DNA of 25,938 nucleotides from JACPIL01 sp964362365 (GTDB taxonomy: Archaea > Nanobdellota > Nanobdellia > Woesearchaeales > GW2011-AR9), in the NCBI GenBank assembly GCA_964362365.1, contig CAYIEF010000012.1, forward strand, positions 1 through 25,938, read 5' to 3'. The notes beneath the pieces were generated by a model that did no database searches, had not been told where the DNA came from, and saw only the letters and a list, made by a program, of their open reading frames with translations. How positions within the stretch are numbered: the first letter of the stretch is position 1; the number at the start of each line of letters is the position of its first letter. A program made the position numbers and the translations under genes. Below are positions 19,801 through 25,886 of this stretch, one piece after another.

Positions 19801-21450
19801 TTATCTCTTCCAAGCCAACTCAAACAATCTTCCCAGATTCAATTCAAAACAAACTACGGGCATAGTTAATTGCCAATTAGTTATGACTTGAGGATGCAGT
19901 TCTCCAATGATGCCGATTTTTTTCCCATTAATATTTATGTCTCCGCTTCTTCCGAAAATGAACGGGGGATATTCGCTTTCTTTGACCATGCATTCTAATC
20001 CCAAAGCTCGCATCAATGCTTCAAGCACTTGTCTGACCTCAGTAAAATCAGTCTTGTCATGGCATAATACTACTGAAAGATGTTCTGCTTCCAAGACGCC
20101 AGTTTCTGTATCTCCTGGAACAAAGATTCTTCCCAGTTCAAATATATTTTGAGGATATTCATGGTGCTGATTCTCGGAAAGGTTTTTCAGCAAACTGGGC
20201 ATAAGAGCGTTGCGCAAATGATTATGGTCGCCGATAGCGTTCTTGAGCGGGATAGGTTCTTCGGAAAGATTCATTTTGGCAGTCAAATCATCCTTGATGG
20301 TCAGATGAAAGTTCTTGACTTCCAGCAATTGCAATCCCACCAGCAATTCTCGAACTTTCCTGCTGAATTTTTCAAAGGCGTCTTCTTCTCCAATAGTGGC
20401 TACATTGGGAATTTCTTCCTGAAAGTGTTCATAGCCGTAAGCAATGGCAATGTCTTCAATCAAGTCAACTTGATGCAGGATGTCTGCGCGATATGCTGGG
20501 ACTAATGCATGTCCTTGTTCAAATCCACAGCCCATTTTTCCCAGCAATTTCGCCGCTTCTGCTTCGGTTAAGGATAAGCCCAATCGTTTGTTTAGGTAAG
20601 GCAAATCCAGTTTCATCTTTGTTGGTGTTAGGTTGGGAGTAGTTTTTGTTCCGTCAGCATATTCTAGTTTTAGAGAATAAATTTCCCCGCCCATATCTGC
20701 CAGAGCAGTTACGATCATGTTCAGGCAAGTGCTTAATACCTCAAAGTTGAATCCAGAACATTCTACAAAGACATCTTTGGTTTCTTCAGTAACGCGGCCA
20801 GTTTTATCTGAATTGATGACTGGCGGCATGCTGAGGATTTCTCCTTTTGCGTCGATGAAGAGAGGATATTTTGCTAATCCTTGCAGCAAATGTGCATATT
20901 CTTTTCCAGCTTTATGTTCTTCCAGAATTTCTGCAGCAGTCATTTCCCGGTTTGATTCTAATGGTTTAAATTTTATTTTGTTTGGCGAGTCAGCTTTGTA
21001 GGTAATGGGAAAGGTAATCTTTTCCAGGGGATAAATGCCGATAGCTGCTTTCTTTCTATTCCGCCCATAGGTTACGTGCAGTTTTTCCTGAATTTGGATC
21101 ACTTGTCTGATGGTTTCTTCATCAAAATGCAGCCCCTTTATGACAGCACAGACGGTATAAGGGCGGATTCCTTTGACGGAGGGATCAATGATTACTTTCT
21201 GATTGCTTTCCTTGACTGAGTATTTTCGCAATCCGGTTTTTACGCCGATGAAGGAGCTGAAAGCGCGAGCGAAGCCTTGTTCTGAAAGTAAGTCCGGCCT
21301 TTTTGGGAAGATTTCTACGATAATTTCATTTCCTTCAACACTTTCTAAATCGGTGCCAAGCATACTAATACGATCTTTTAACTGTTCGAGAGGGAGTTGT
21401 TTTCCGACAAGTTTCTCAACAACTGCTTTATTTAACGTAACGGTAGGCAT
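19801..21450 (-). CDS. pheT: Phenylalanyl-tRNA synthetase beta subunit
   Basis: This is the archaeal-length (549 residues) beta subunit of PheRS, which with PheS charges tRNA-Phe. Family signatures include F-P-K-R-P-D-L-L-S near residue 48 and Y-G-R-N-R-K-K-A-A-I-G. The B3/B4 editing-domain region has P-P-V-I-N-S-D-K-T-G-R-V-T-E-E-T-K-D. The B5 domain has P-A-Y-R-A-D-I-L-H-Q-V-D-L-I-E-D-I-A-I-A-Y-G-Y. A catalytic-like C-terminal fold ends near W-K-R. It has its own TATA box and starts about where the transcript should begin. Its first 17 codons and promoter are duplicated at 22802-22887. It is separated from pheS by about 2.6 kb of accessory genes. Confidence 0.96.
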   Translation of the reverse strand: MPTVTLNKAVVEKLVGKQLPLEQLKDRISMLGTDLESVEGNEIIVEIFPKRPDLLSEQGFARAFSSFIGVKTGLRKYSVKESNQKVIIDPSVKGIRPYTVCAVIKGLHFDEETIRQVIQIQEKLHVTYGRNRKKAAIGIYPLEKITFPITYKADSPNKIKFKPLESNREMTAAEILEEHKAGKEYAHLLQGLAKYPLFIDAKGEILSMPPVINSDKTGRVTEETKDVFVECSGFNFEVLSTCLNMIVTALADMGGEIYSLKLEYADGTKTTPNLTPTKMKLDLPYLNKRLGLSLTEAEAAKLLGKMGCGFEQGHALVPAYRADILHQVDLIEDIAIAYGYEHFQEEIPNVATIGEEDAFEKFSRKVRELLVGLQLLEVKNFHLTIKDDLTAKMNLSEEPIPLKNAIGDHNHLRNALMPSLLKNLSENQHHEYPQNIFELGRIFVPGDTETGVLEAEHLSVVLCHDKTDFTEVRQVLEALMRALGLECMVKESEYPPFIFGRSGDININGKKIGIIGELHPQVITNWQLTMPVVCFELNLGRLFELAWKR

Positions 21451-21485
21451 AAATAACTAAAAAGAGTGTTTTTTTATTAAATCTT
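21400..21485. repeat. Direct repeat, copy A (pheT 5' end and promoter)
   Basis: This segment covers the first 17 codons of pheT and about 35 bases upstream including the TATA box. It matches 22802-22887 at a constant offset of 1402 bases with three mismatches. The two copies lie in the same orientation and flank the wHTH-MNT/HEPN cassette. Confidence 0.9.
21474..21482 (-). promoter_or_regulatory. TATA box for pheT
   Basis: On the minus strand this reads ATTTAATAA, centred 28 bases ahead of the pheT ATG, predicting a nearly leaderless mRNA. The same element is kept in the relic copy (22876-22884), which therefore may still fire a short transcript. Confidence 0.55.
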
Positions 21486-21552
21486 GCTCTTTTACAATTT
21501 TAACACCTTATGTTGAATCTATTAATTCACTTAGTGCTACAAACAATTGAAG

Positions 21553-21568
21553 CGAAAGATTTATATAG
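21553..21568 (+). promoter_or_regulatory. BRE/TATA promoter for the wHTH-MNT/HEPN operon
   Basis: GCGAAAG (BRE-like, 21553-21559) followed by ATTTATATAG. Transcription would start near 21590, inside the palindrome at 21578-21595, so a protein bound there would block initiation. Confidence 0.65.
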
Positions 21569-21569
21569 T

Positions 21570-21603
21570 AACTTTTAGTTTACATATGTAAACTTGGAGT
21601 TAA
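21570..21603. promoter_or_regulatory. Palindromic operator of the wHTH-MNT/HEPN operon
   Basis: The core AGTTTACATATGTAAACT (21578-21595) is a perfect 18-base palindrome. It is flanked by an outer inverted pair TAACT (21570-21574) and AGTTA (21599-21603), each three bases from the core. It covers the predicted transcription start, and the first gene of the operon encodes a winged helix. Negative autoregulation by the wHTH-MNT protein is the natural reading; this is inferred. Confidence 0.75.
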
Positions 21604-21613
21604 CATCTAAACC

Positions 21614-22237
21614 ATGACGCCGAAAGAACAAGAAGTGATGCTCTTGCTATTTAAGAATTTTAGTAGTCACTACAACGCTAACACTCTTTCCAAAAAGATA
21701 GGGCTTTCCAGACCTGGAGCGTTAAAGATTGTAAAGAGCCTGAAAAAGCAGGGACTGGTAGTAAGCAAACAGTATGGAAAAGCCATTTTCTACAAAGTAA
21801 ATCTTGAAAGTGATTACAATAAACAGATTGTGAAGACTTTGCTCATGGGGGAAGCTCGAGAAAAAGGCAGACGATGGCTTCATGAGTTTAAAGCTTTCTT
21901 TGAACATCTGGAGATGGCAGTTCTTTTCGGCTCTGCAGTGCGTGATTACAGCAAAGCAAATGACGTTGATATTATACTCGTTCTGGCACAGAAAAAGATA
22001 AAAGTAGTACAGGAGCTGATCAACGACAAGAACAGAATCCTAGTGAAACCAATCCATCCTCTGTGGCAGTCTCCCAATGATATTGTGAAAAATTTGGCGT
22101 TACCAGATCCGGTAATTGTAAATGCCTTGCGTTTTGGATATGTTTTACATGGATATGATCTGCTCATAGACGCCGTGCACAAAGCGCAGAAAGCTCATGG
22201 CATATTTGCTGTTCCCGAACCTGAACGGAGGTTGTAA
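21614..22237 (+). CDS. Winged-helix fused to MNT nucleotidyltransferase (antitoxin/repressor-like)
   Basis: The 207 residues begin with a winged helix-turn-helix (about 1-65: L-S-K-K-I-G-L-S-R-P-G-A-L-K-I-V-K-S-L and the wing Y-G-K-A-I-F-Y-K-V). A nucleotidyltransferase domain follows with V-L-F-G-S-A-V-R (G106-S107) and N-D-V-D-I-I-L-V (D117, D119). A third acidic residue at the expected later strand is not clear (R-I-L-V-K-P-I-H-P), so catalysis may be impaired. The gene starts after a strong BRE/TATA promoter and a perfect palindrome and directly abuts the HEPN gene. It is probably an antitoxin that also represses its own operon. Confidence 0.85.
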   Translation: MTPKEQEVMLLLFKNFSSHYNANTLSKKIGLSRPGALKIVKSLKKQGLVVSKQYGKAIFYKVNLESDYNKQIVKTLLMGEAREKGRRWLHEFKAFFEHLEMAVLFGSAVRDYSKANDVDIILVLAQKKIKVVQELINDKNRILVKPIHPLWQSPNDIVKNLALPDPVIVNALRFGYVLHGYDLLIDAVHKAQKAHGIFAVPEPERRL

Positions 22238-22735
22238 ATGGCAGAAAAAGTTGACTGGTGCTTAAAGAAAGCCAAAAAGGAATTGCAAGAGAATAAAAAG
22301 CATCGCGGCCTGGTTAAAATTGCACCGAATAGTGATATGGCGTTTAAGCATATTGATAAGGCTGACCACAATCTAAAAGCGGCTCTCTTCTTTCGGGAGA
22401 ATGGTTATTCTGACTGGTCAGCTAATGCTTTGTTTTATTCAATGTACCACTGCTTCCTTGCCATATCAGCCCAATCTGGGTATGAAAGCAGGAATCAGGA
22501 ATGTACGCTGGCAGTGATAGAGATGCTGAAAGAAGAAGGAAAGATTACGATTGATCAAAAATTTCTGGATATGTTGAATATTACCAAAGCAAAGAAAACA
22601 GACCATAGTATCATTACCATTAGGGAAGAATTTCAATACGGCATAGAAATTGAATACAAAGAGATAAAGGAGTTCAGAGAGTTAGTTACGTTGTGTAGCA
22701 GGTTGATTGATGTTACCAAAGGAATTGTACGATAG
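22238..22735 (+). CDS. HEPN domain protein (second module)
   Basis: The 165-residue helical protein shows the HEPN core: H-I-D-K-A-D-H-N-L-K-A-A-L-F-F, then W-S-A-N-A-L-F-Y-S-M-Y-H-C-F-L-A-I-S (about 60-78), followed by the long second helical pair (C-T-L-A-V-I-E-M-L). It starts directly after the wHTH-MNT stop with no gap. I cannot find a canonical R-x4-6-H ribonuclease motif. A small hairpin (AAACTC / GAGTTT, 22771-22786) lies 35 bases after its stop. It is presumably the toxin-like partner of the wHTH-MNT protein. Confidence 0.82.
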   Translation: MAEKVDWCLKKAKKELQENKKHRGLVKIAPNSDMAFKHIDKADHNLKAALFFRENGYSDWSANALFYSMYHCFLAISAQSGYESRNQECTLAVIEMLKEEGKITIDQKFLDMLNITKAKKTDHSIITIREEFQYGIEIEYKEIKEFRELVTLCSRLIDVTKGIVR

Positions 22736-22774
22736 GATTAAAGGTGAAGATTCGTACATGCTGGAGAATTAAAC

Positions 22775-22852
22775 TCAAAGGAGTTTATTGGTTGGTGGTT
22801 CTTTTCCGACAAGTTTCTCAACAACTGCTTTGTTTAAGGTAACTGTAGGCAT
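22775..22852 (-). pseudogene. Truncated pheT N-terminus (relic)
   Basis: Reading the minus strand, ATG at 22852 gives M-P-T-V-T-L-N-K-A-V-V-E-K-L-V-G-K, identical to the first 17 residues of PheT. It then diverges (E-P-P-T-N-K-L-L) and stops at 22775. The pheT promoter is duplicated with it. It is most simply a footprint of the event that brought the wHTH-MNT/HEPN cassette to pheT, not a working gene. Confidence 0.85.
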
Positions 22853-22887
22853 AAATAACTAAAAAGAGTGTTTTTTTATTAAATCTT
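22802..22887. repeat. Direct repeat, copy B (pheT 5' end and promoter)
   Basis: This is the second copy of the 86-base repeat at 21400-21485, same orientation. The differences are three substitutions in the start of the coding region. Similarity fades immediately beyond both ends. Confidence 0.9.
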
Positions 22888-22928
22888 ACTTTTTTAATGT
22901 GCTTGAATATTCTAAAATAGACAAAAAG

Positions 22929-23351
22929 TTACAATGACTTTCTTGTTACTTTATAGGCTCTCCCATGATAGATAGGTTTTTTTGTTGCTTCTTCTACATT
23001 AACAGGAGCAGAATTGTGCTTTTCATAGGCTACGCGAAAATCAGCAGCAAATTGTTGGTGGTCAGTAATTTTATTTTTATAAAGGGATAATGTAACCTCT
23101 CCTATACCGGTTAGCTTTGGCCAAGTACCGGTATGTTCAACATGCGGCGTGACAGAAACATAGGCAGCTAATCCTCCATTACTATTTCTAAACTCAATTG
23201 GTCCTTCGTTAGGGGGCGCTAGTAAATCTACTATTTCAACAACTGTTTGATAAGGTCTAAGACAATATTTATTTGCTAAGCTCCTACACACGTCAGCCAA
23301 TCCTTCCATCTCTCTTTTATAATCTTCAGTTTCCTTATTAGGCATTCCCAT
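22929..23351 (-). CDS. Unknown 140-residue protein
   Basis: I do not recognise this protein. The start is set at ATG 23351 because a perfect GGAGGT (23359-23364) lies 7 bases upstream on the minus strand; ATG 23366 overlaps that site and is less likely. It is soluble. A helical N-terminus (residues 8-26 or so: Y-K-R-E-M-E-G-L-A-D-V-C-R-S-L-A) is followed by a beta-rich part (G-G-L-A-A-Y-V-S-V-T-P-H-V, I-G-E-V-T-L-S-L-Y-K) and a basic C-terminus. A TATA-like TTTAAAAG lies upstream at about 23393-23403. It sits between two relic fragments, so it is probably cargo of the rearrangements there. Confidence 0.6.
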   Translation of the reverse strand: MGMPNKETEDYKREMEGLADVCRSLANKYCLRPYQTVVEIVDLLAPPNEGPIEFRNSNGGLAAYVSVTPHVEHTGTWPKLTGIGEVTLSLYKNKITDHQQFAADFRVAYEKHNSAPVNVEEATKKPIYHGRAYKVTRKSL

Positions 23352-23407
23352 TCTCTTAACCTCCATTAACGTATTTACTCTAAATGTTGTGGTTCTTTTA
23401 AATCTAC

Positions 23408-23465
23408 CTTTTCATTTCAACCACAATTTCATTTCTATGATTTGTTTCAAATCGTTTTTGTTTAA
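23408..23465. repeat. Diverged duplicate of the pheS tail / hydrolase head, copy D
   Basis: This 58-base stretch aligns without gaps to 24047-24104 (offset 639): the last 17 codons and stop of pheS plus the ATGA junction and first codons of the hydrolase (ATG AAA AGG, then TAG). Of 17 sense codons, 7 are identical, 9 differ only synonymously and 1 changes an amino acid (Arg to Ile). Confidence 0.8.
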
Positions 23466-23480
23466 GGTTATAGTTGGCAT
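23412..23480 (-). pseudogene. Chimeric relic: pheT head fused to pheS tail
   Basis: On the minus strand, one base after the hydrolase stop, ATG at 23480 opens a 22-codon frame. It begins M-P-T-I-T-L-N-K like PheT, then runs N-D-L-K-Q-I-I-E-M-K-L-W-L-K like the end of PheS. The switch falls on L-N-K, which both genes encode at the relevant place. It is a recombination scar rather than a gene, although it is still an open frame with no disruption. Confidence 0.75.
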
Positions 23481-23481
23481 T

Positions 23482-24054
23482 TCAGATACGTTTTTTGATG
23501 ATATTAAGCACTTCAGGAATTTCTATAACTCCGTCTTCTGCTGTAAAGTGCCCTTTATCTTTTTCTATAATTACTTTTGCTCCTAATTTTTCTTCAAAGG
23601 TTCTTTGATTTTCTTTTACATAACCATACGGTTCATTGCTTGATAACAGTACAGTAATTTTACCTATCTTTTGTTTAATTTTATTAAAATCAATAGTTCT
23701 ATTAATCCATGGATCAGCTATCTCTTTAACTTCTTCATCTTCTAAATTTCCTAACGTAAACCACCCAGCAACAAAAACTATTCTTGGAATTTTACCCTCG
23801 AAATTTTCTTTTTCTATATATCGAAGAATAGTTTGACATCCAATGCTATGTCCGATGAAATAGGTTTCTTCATCTAATTTACCTACTACTTTCTTTAAAT
23901 GCGAAACCCACTCTTCTATTTGAGGTTCAGAGGAGTCGGGCATTGAAGGAACTATTACTTTAAATCCTATTTTTTCTAATTCTTTCTTCAACCAAGGATA
24001 CCAATCTCCCTTAGGATTTCCGTCCCATCGGTGAACAATTATTGCTCTTTTCAT
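23482..24054 (-). CDS. RBBP9/YdeN-type alpha/beta serine hydrolase
   Basis: The 190-residue small alpha/beta hydrolase is coupled to pheS: its ATG at 24054 shares ATGA with the pheS stop. The N-terminal strand and oxyanion region (R-A-I-I-V-H-R-W-D-G, W-Y-P-W-L) is followed by V-I-V-P-S-M-P-D. The nucleophile elbow is G-H-S-I-G (Ser70), and the catalytic His is in K-G-H-F (His169). The acid position reads S-S-N-E-P-Y, where the family usually has Asp, so Glu141 may stand in. Substrate unknown. The gene lies between pheS and pheT, is AT-rich, and is bracketed by duplicated pheS-end sequence, suggesting that it arrived as a cassette. Confidence 0.85.
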   Translation of the reverse strand: MKRAIIVHRWDGNPKGDWYPWLKKELEKIGFKVIVPSMPDSSEPQIEEWVSHLKKVVGKLDEETYFIGHSIGCQTILRYIEKENFEGKIPRIVFVAGWFTLGNLEDEEVKEIADPWINRTIDFNKIKQKIGKITVLLSSNEPYGYVKENQRTFEEKLGAKVIIEKDKGHFTAEDGVIEIPEVLNIIKKRI

Positions 24055-24104
24055 TTTAACCACAGTTTCATCTCGCGGATCTGCTTAAGATCATTTTTAT
24101 TGAG
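24047..24104. repeat. pheS tail / hydrolase head, copy C
   Basis: This is the intact counterpart of the relic at 23408-23465. It covers the final 17 codons of pheS, its TGA, the ATGA overlap and the first codons of the hydrolase. Confidence 0.8.
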
Positions 24105-25571
24105 ATCTCTTATATCCGTAATATTCCAATATTCTGAAATAATTCTACCCATTCCCTGTCCCCAAGCGAGAATAGGGCAATCAAAGCCTAATAAAGTCTT
24201 AGCTACTTCTGGACGAAAGATGCCTGCGCCGCCCAGTTCTACCCATTGCTTTTTTACGGGATGAAATACATCCACTTCCATTGATGGTTCTGTGTATGGG
24301 AAATAAGCTGGACGCATCCTTACTTTTGTAAATCCCATCTTTTTGTAAAATTGAGTTAAATATCCTTTCAAGTGTTTTAGATTAGCGTTCGGGTCAATGA
24401 CCGTTCCCTCAACTTGGTAGAACTCAAATAAATGCTTCCAGTCCAGAGTCTCATTGCGAAAGACTTTACCGACGGCAAAGAATTTGGCCGGCAGGTCTTC
24501 TTTTTTGAGTTTAGCCAGAGTTTGCGCGGAAAGAACAGTAGTATGAGTCCTTAATAGGATTTGTTCAGTTTCTTCTTTGGAAAATTTGTATTTCCAACCG
24601 GTACTTCCCGTATCTGCGCCATTTTCGTGCACTTCTTTGATTTTCTTCCAGAGTTCCGGAAGTTTAGCTTTTCCATGCAGATAGAACGTGTCCTGCATCT
24701 CTCTGGCGGGATGATCTTGCGGGACGAATAAAGCATCCAAGTCCCAGAAGGCAGACTGCACATAATTGCCAGTCATCTCTTTGAAACCCATTTCCAGCCA
24801 GATTGATTTAATGTATTCGATCGCTTCGTTTTCGAAATGTTTTTTTCCAGCGTATCTTTGCGGTACGTTGATCTCCACGTCATAGGCCCTGAACTTGGTT
24901 TGTTTCCAAGTGCCGCTTTTGAGCATGCCGGTAGTCAGTCGATTTATCACTTCTTCCTGCAGATCCATGGAAGCTACTTTTTTCCCTAAATCGGTTAAGG
25001 TAACAGTTGTTTCTTTGACATCTTCAACTTTCAGAAATTCTTTTCTTCTTTTTAATTCTTCAAAGAGTGCTTTATCATTTCCATATAAACTGGTAATTTC
25101 GAGAGGAAAATTTTTTTCCATGAATAATTCTTCGGGCGATTTTTCTTTCTGCAATTTTTTTCCCTGCTCAGTGAGTTTGATCTGCAGATTTTCTCCTTTG
25201 GCAACTTCGATAGCATTTTTCTTTCGTAACAAGCCGATACAGGCATTCACTTCCTCTCGGGAGAGCTTGGATTTTTTAGTGATAACATTCAATCCTTTGA
25301 ATTCATCTGATAAGGCATTGAGGAAAGATTTTTCCGGCAGACCTTCTTTCAGATACAGGAGTCCATTTTTATCTAAGGAAACTATTTTTTTAGTGGTTGA
25401 AGAAATGGTAAGGAGTTGTTTGTTTTCCAGCCACTGCAGGGCGCGCATGACTTCGATTTCTTGCAGTTTACTCTTTTTGATGATCTGCTGGAAGTCTTGT
25501 TCCTCTAAAAGTACTGGTAGAACCGCCCGTTCAAAGTGGTGCAGTTTGAGGATGAGTTTTTCTATGTCCAT
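24051..25571 (-). CDS. pheS: Phenylalanyl-tRNA synthetase alpha subunit
   Basis: This is the catalytic alpha subunit of PheRS, 506 residues, archaeal/eukaryotic type. The first 220 or so residues are winged-helix domains (repeated K-K-S-K-L, D-L-G-K-K-V) that bind tRNA. The class II catalytic core follows: motif 2 as V-F-R-N-E-T-L-D-W-K-H-L-F-E-F-Y-Q-V-E-G, and motif 3 within G-G-A-G-I-F-R-P-E-V and A-W-G-Q-G-M-G-R-I. The T-G-S-T-G-W region precedes motif 2. Its TATA box reads TTTATAAAT 25-33 bases upstream. The stop overlaps the hydrolase start; in most archaea pheT is the next gene or lies elsewhere. Confidence 0.97.
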   Translation of the reverse strand: MDIEKLILKLHHFERAVLPVLLEEQDFQQIIKKSKLQEIEVMRALQWLENKQLLTISSTTKKIVSLDKNGLLYLKEGLPEKSFLNALSDEFKGLNVITKKSKLSREEVNACIGLLRKKNAIEVAKGENLQIKLTEQGKKLQKEKSPEELFMEKNFPLEITSLYGNDKALFEELKRRKEFLKVEDVKETTVTLTDLGKKVASMDLQEEVINRLTTGMLKSGTWKQTKFRAYDVEINVPQRYAGKKHFENEAIEYIKSIWLEMGFKEMTGNYVQSAFWDLDALFVPQDHPAREMQDTFYLHGKAKLPELWKKIKEVHENGADTGSTGWKYKFSKEETEQILLRTHTTVLSAQTLAKLKKEDLPAKFFAVGKVFRNETLDWKHLFEFYQVEGTVIDPNANLKHLKGYLTQFYKKMGFTKVRMRPAYFPYTEPSMEVDVFHPVKKQWVELGGAGIFRPEVAKTLLGFDCPILAWGQGMGRIISEYWNITDIRDLNKNDLKQIREMKLWLK

Positions 25572-25595
25572 TAGAAGATTTAGAAAGGCGGATTA

Positions 25596-25604
25596 TTTAT
25601 AAAT
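25596..25604 (-). promoter_or_regulatory. TATA box for pheS
   Basis: The self-complementary ATTTATAAAT element is centred about 29 bases ahead of the pheS ATG (25571) on the minus strand. Being nearly palindromic, it could also support leftward or rightward initiation. Confidence 0.6.
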
Positions 25605-25651
25605 TATTTCAAGGAGTAAAGCTGGCGTGGCGCTTTTTGAAAATTTCCTAT

Positions 25652-25750
25652 CCACTGGACAACCACTGGACAACTCTCAATAGCTTCTAAATCTTCAAAA
25701 TTTTCTTGTTTTAACTCTTCTTAACATACCCACTCCCGCACTGGACAACT
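25652..25750. repeat. Three copies of an ACTGGACAAC motif
   Basis: CCACTGGACAA occurs twice in perfect tandem (25652-25662, 25663-25673). A third copy, ACTGGACAAC, is at 25740-25749, 12 bases before the TATA box of the plus-strand gene. Spacing and position suggest binding sites for a regulator of the divergent promoters rather than a CRISPR or structural repeat. Apart from these sites, the promoters and the leader hairpins, bases 25572-25886 hold nothing that I recognise. Confidence 0.5.
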
Positions 25751-25761
25751 TCGGCTGGAAC

Positions 25762-25768
25762 TTATAAA
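25762..25768 (+). promoter_or_regulatory. TATA box for the partial gene at the right edge
   Basis: TTATAAA preceded by a purine-containing GGCTGGAAC. It predicts a transcript starting near 25790, just at the base of the first leader hairpin, with a leader of about 95 bases, much longer than the other single genes here. Confidence 0.55.
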
Positions 25769-25792
25769 CAACCTCATACCCCAGTATTCCAG

Positions 25793-25850
25793 CAGCTCAA
25801 AATGAGTTGTGCCTCACTGAGCAGGGTTCTGCCAACAGAATTCAGCTCAG
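25793..25850 (+). promoter_or_regulatory. Two-hairpin structured 5' leader
   Basis: Hairpin 1: CAGCTCA (25793-25799) with TGAGTTG (25803-25809), AAA loop. Hairpin 2: CTGAGC (25817-25822) with GCTCAG (25845-25850), a 4x4 internal loop, then TTCTG (25827-25831) with CAGAA (25836-25840) around CCAA. CAGCTCA occurs in both (25793-25799 and 25843-25849), so the arms can swap partners and form alternative stems. It could be a riboregulatory leader or a small RNA. It matches no riboswitch class that I know. Confidence 0.5.
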
Positions 25851-25886
25851 GTTGAAATAAGATCCGAAAGGAAGAGGTCATATAAA

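Noticed and set aside
22238..22735. Canonical R-x4-6-H ribonuclease motif in the second HEPN protein
   Set aside because: No Arg-x(4-6)-His sits at the expected late helix. The nearest candidates lack Arg, so catalytic activity is not claimed.
25652..25673. CRISPR repeat start
   Set aside because: Two 11-mers abut with no spacer, and the third copy is 66 bases away. There are no regular spacers and no cas genes.
25801..25860. tRNA- or box C/D-like RNA in the right intergenic region
   Set aside because: There is no cloverleaf, T-arm or CCA context. C and D box sequences are not present in order. Only the two hairpins can be supported.
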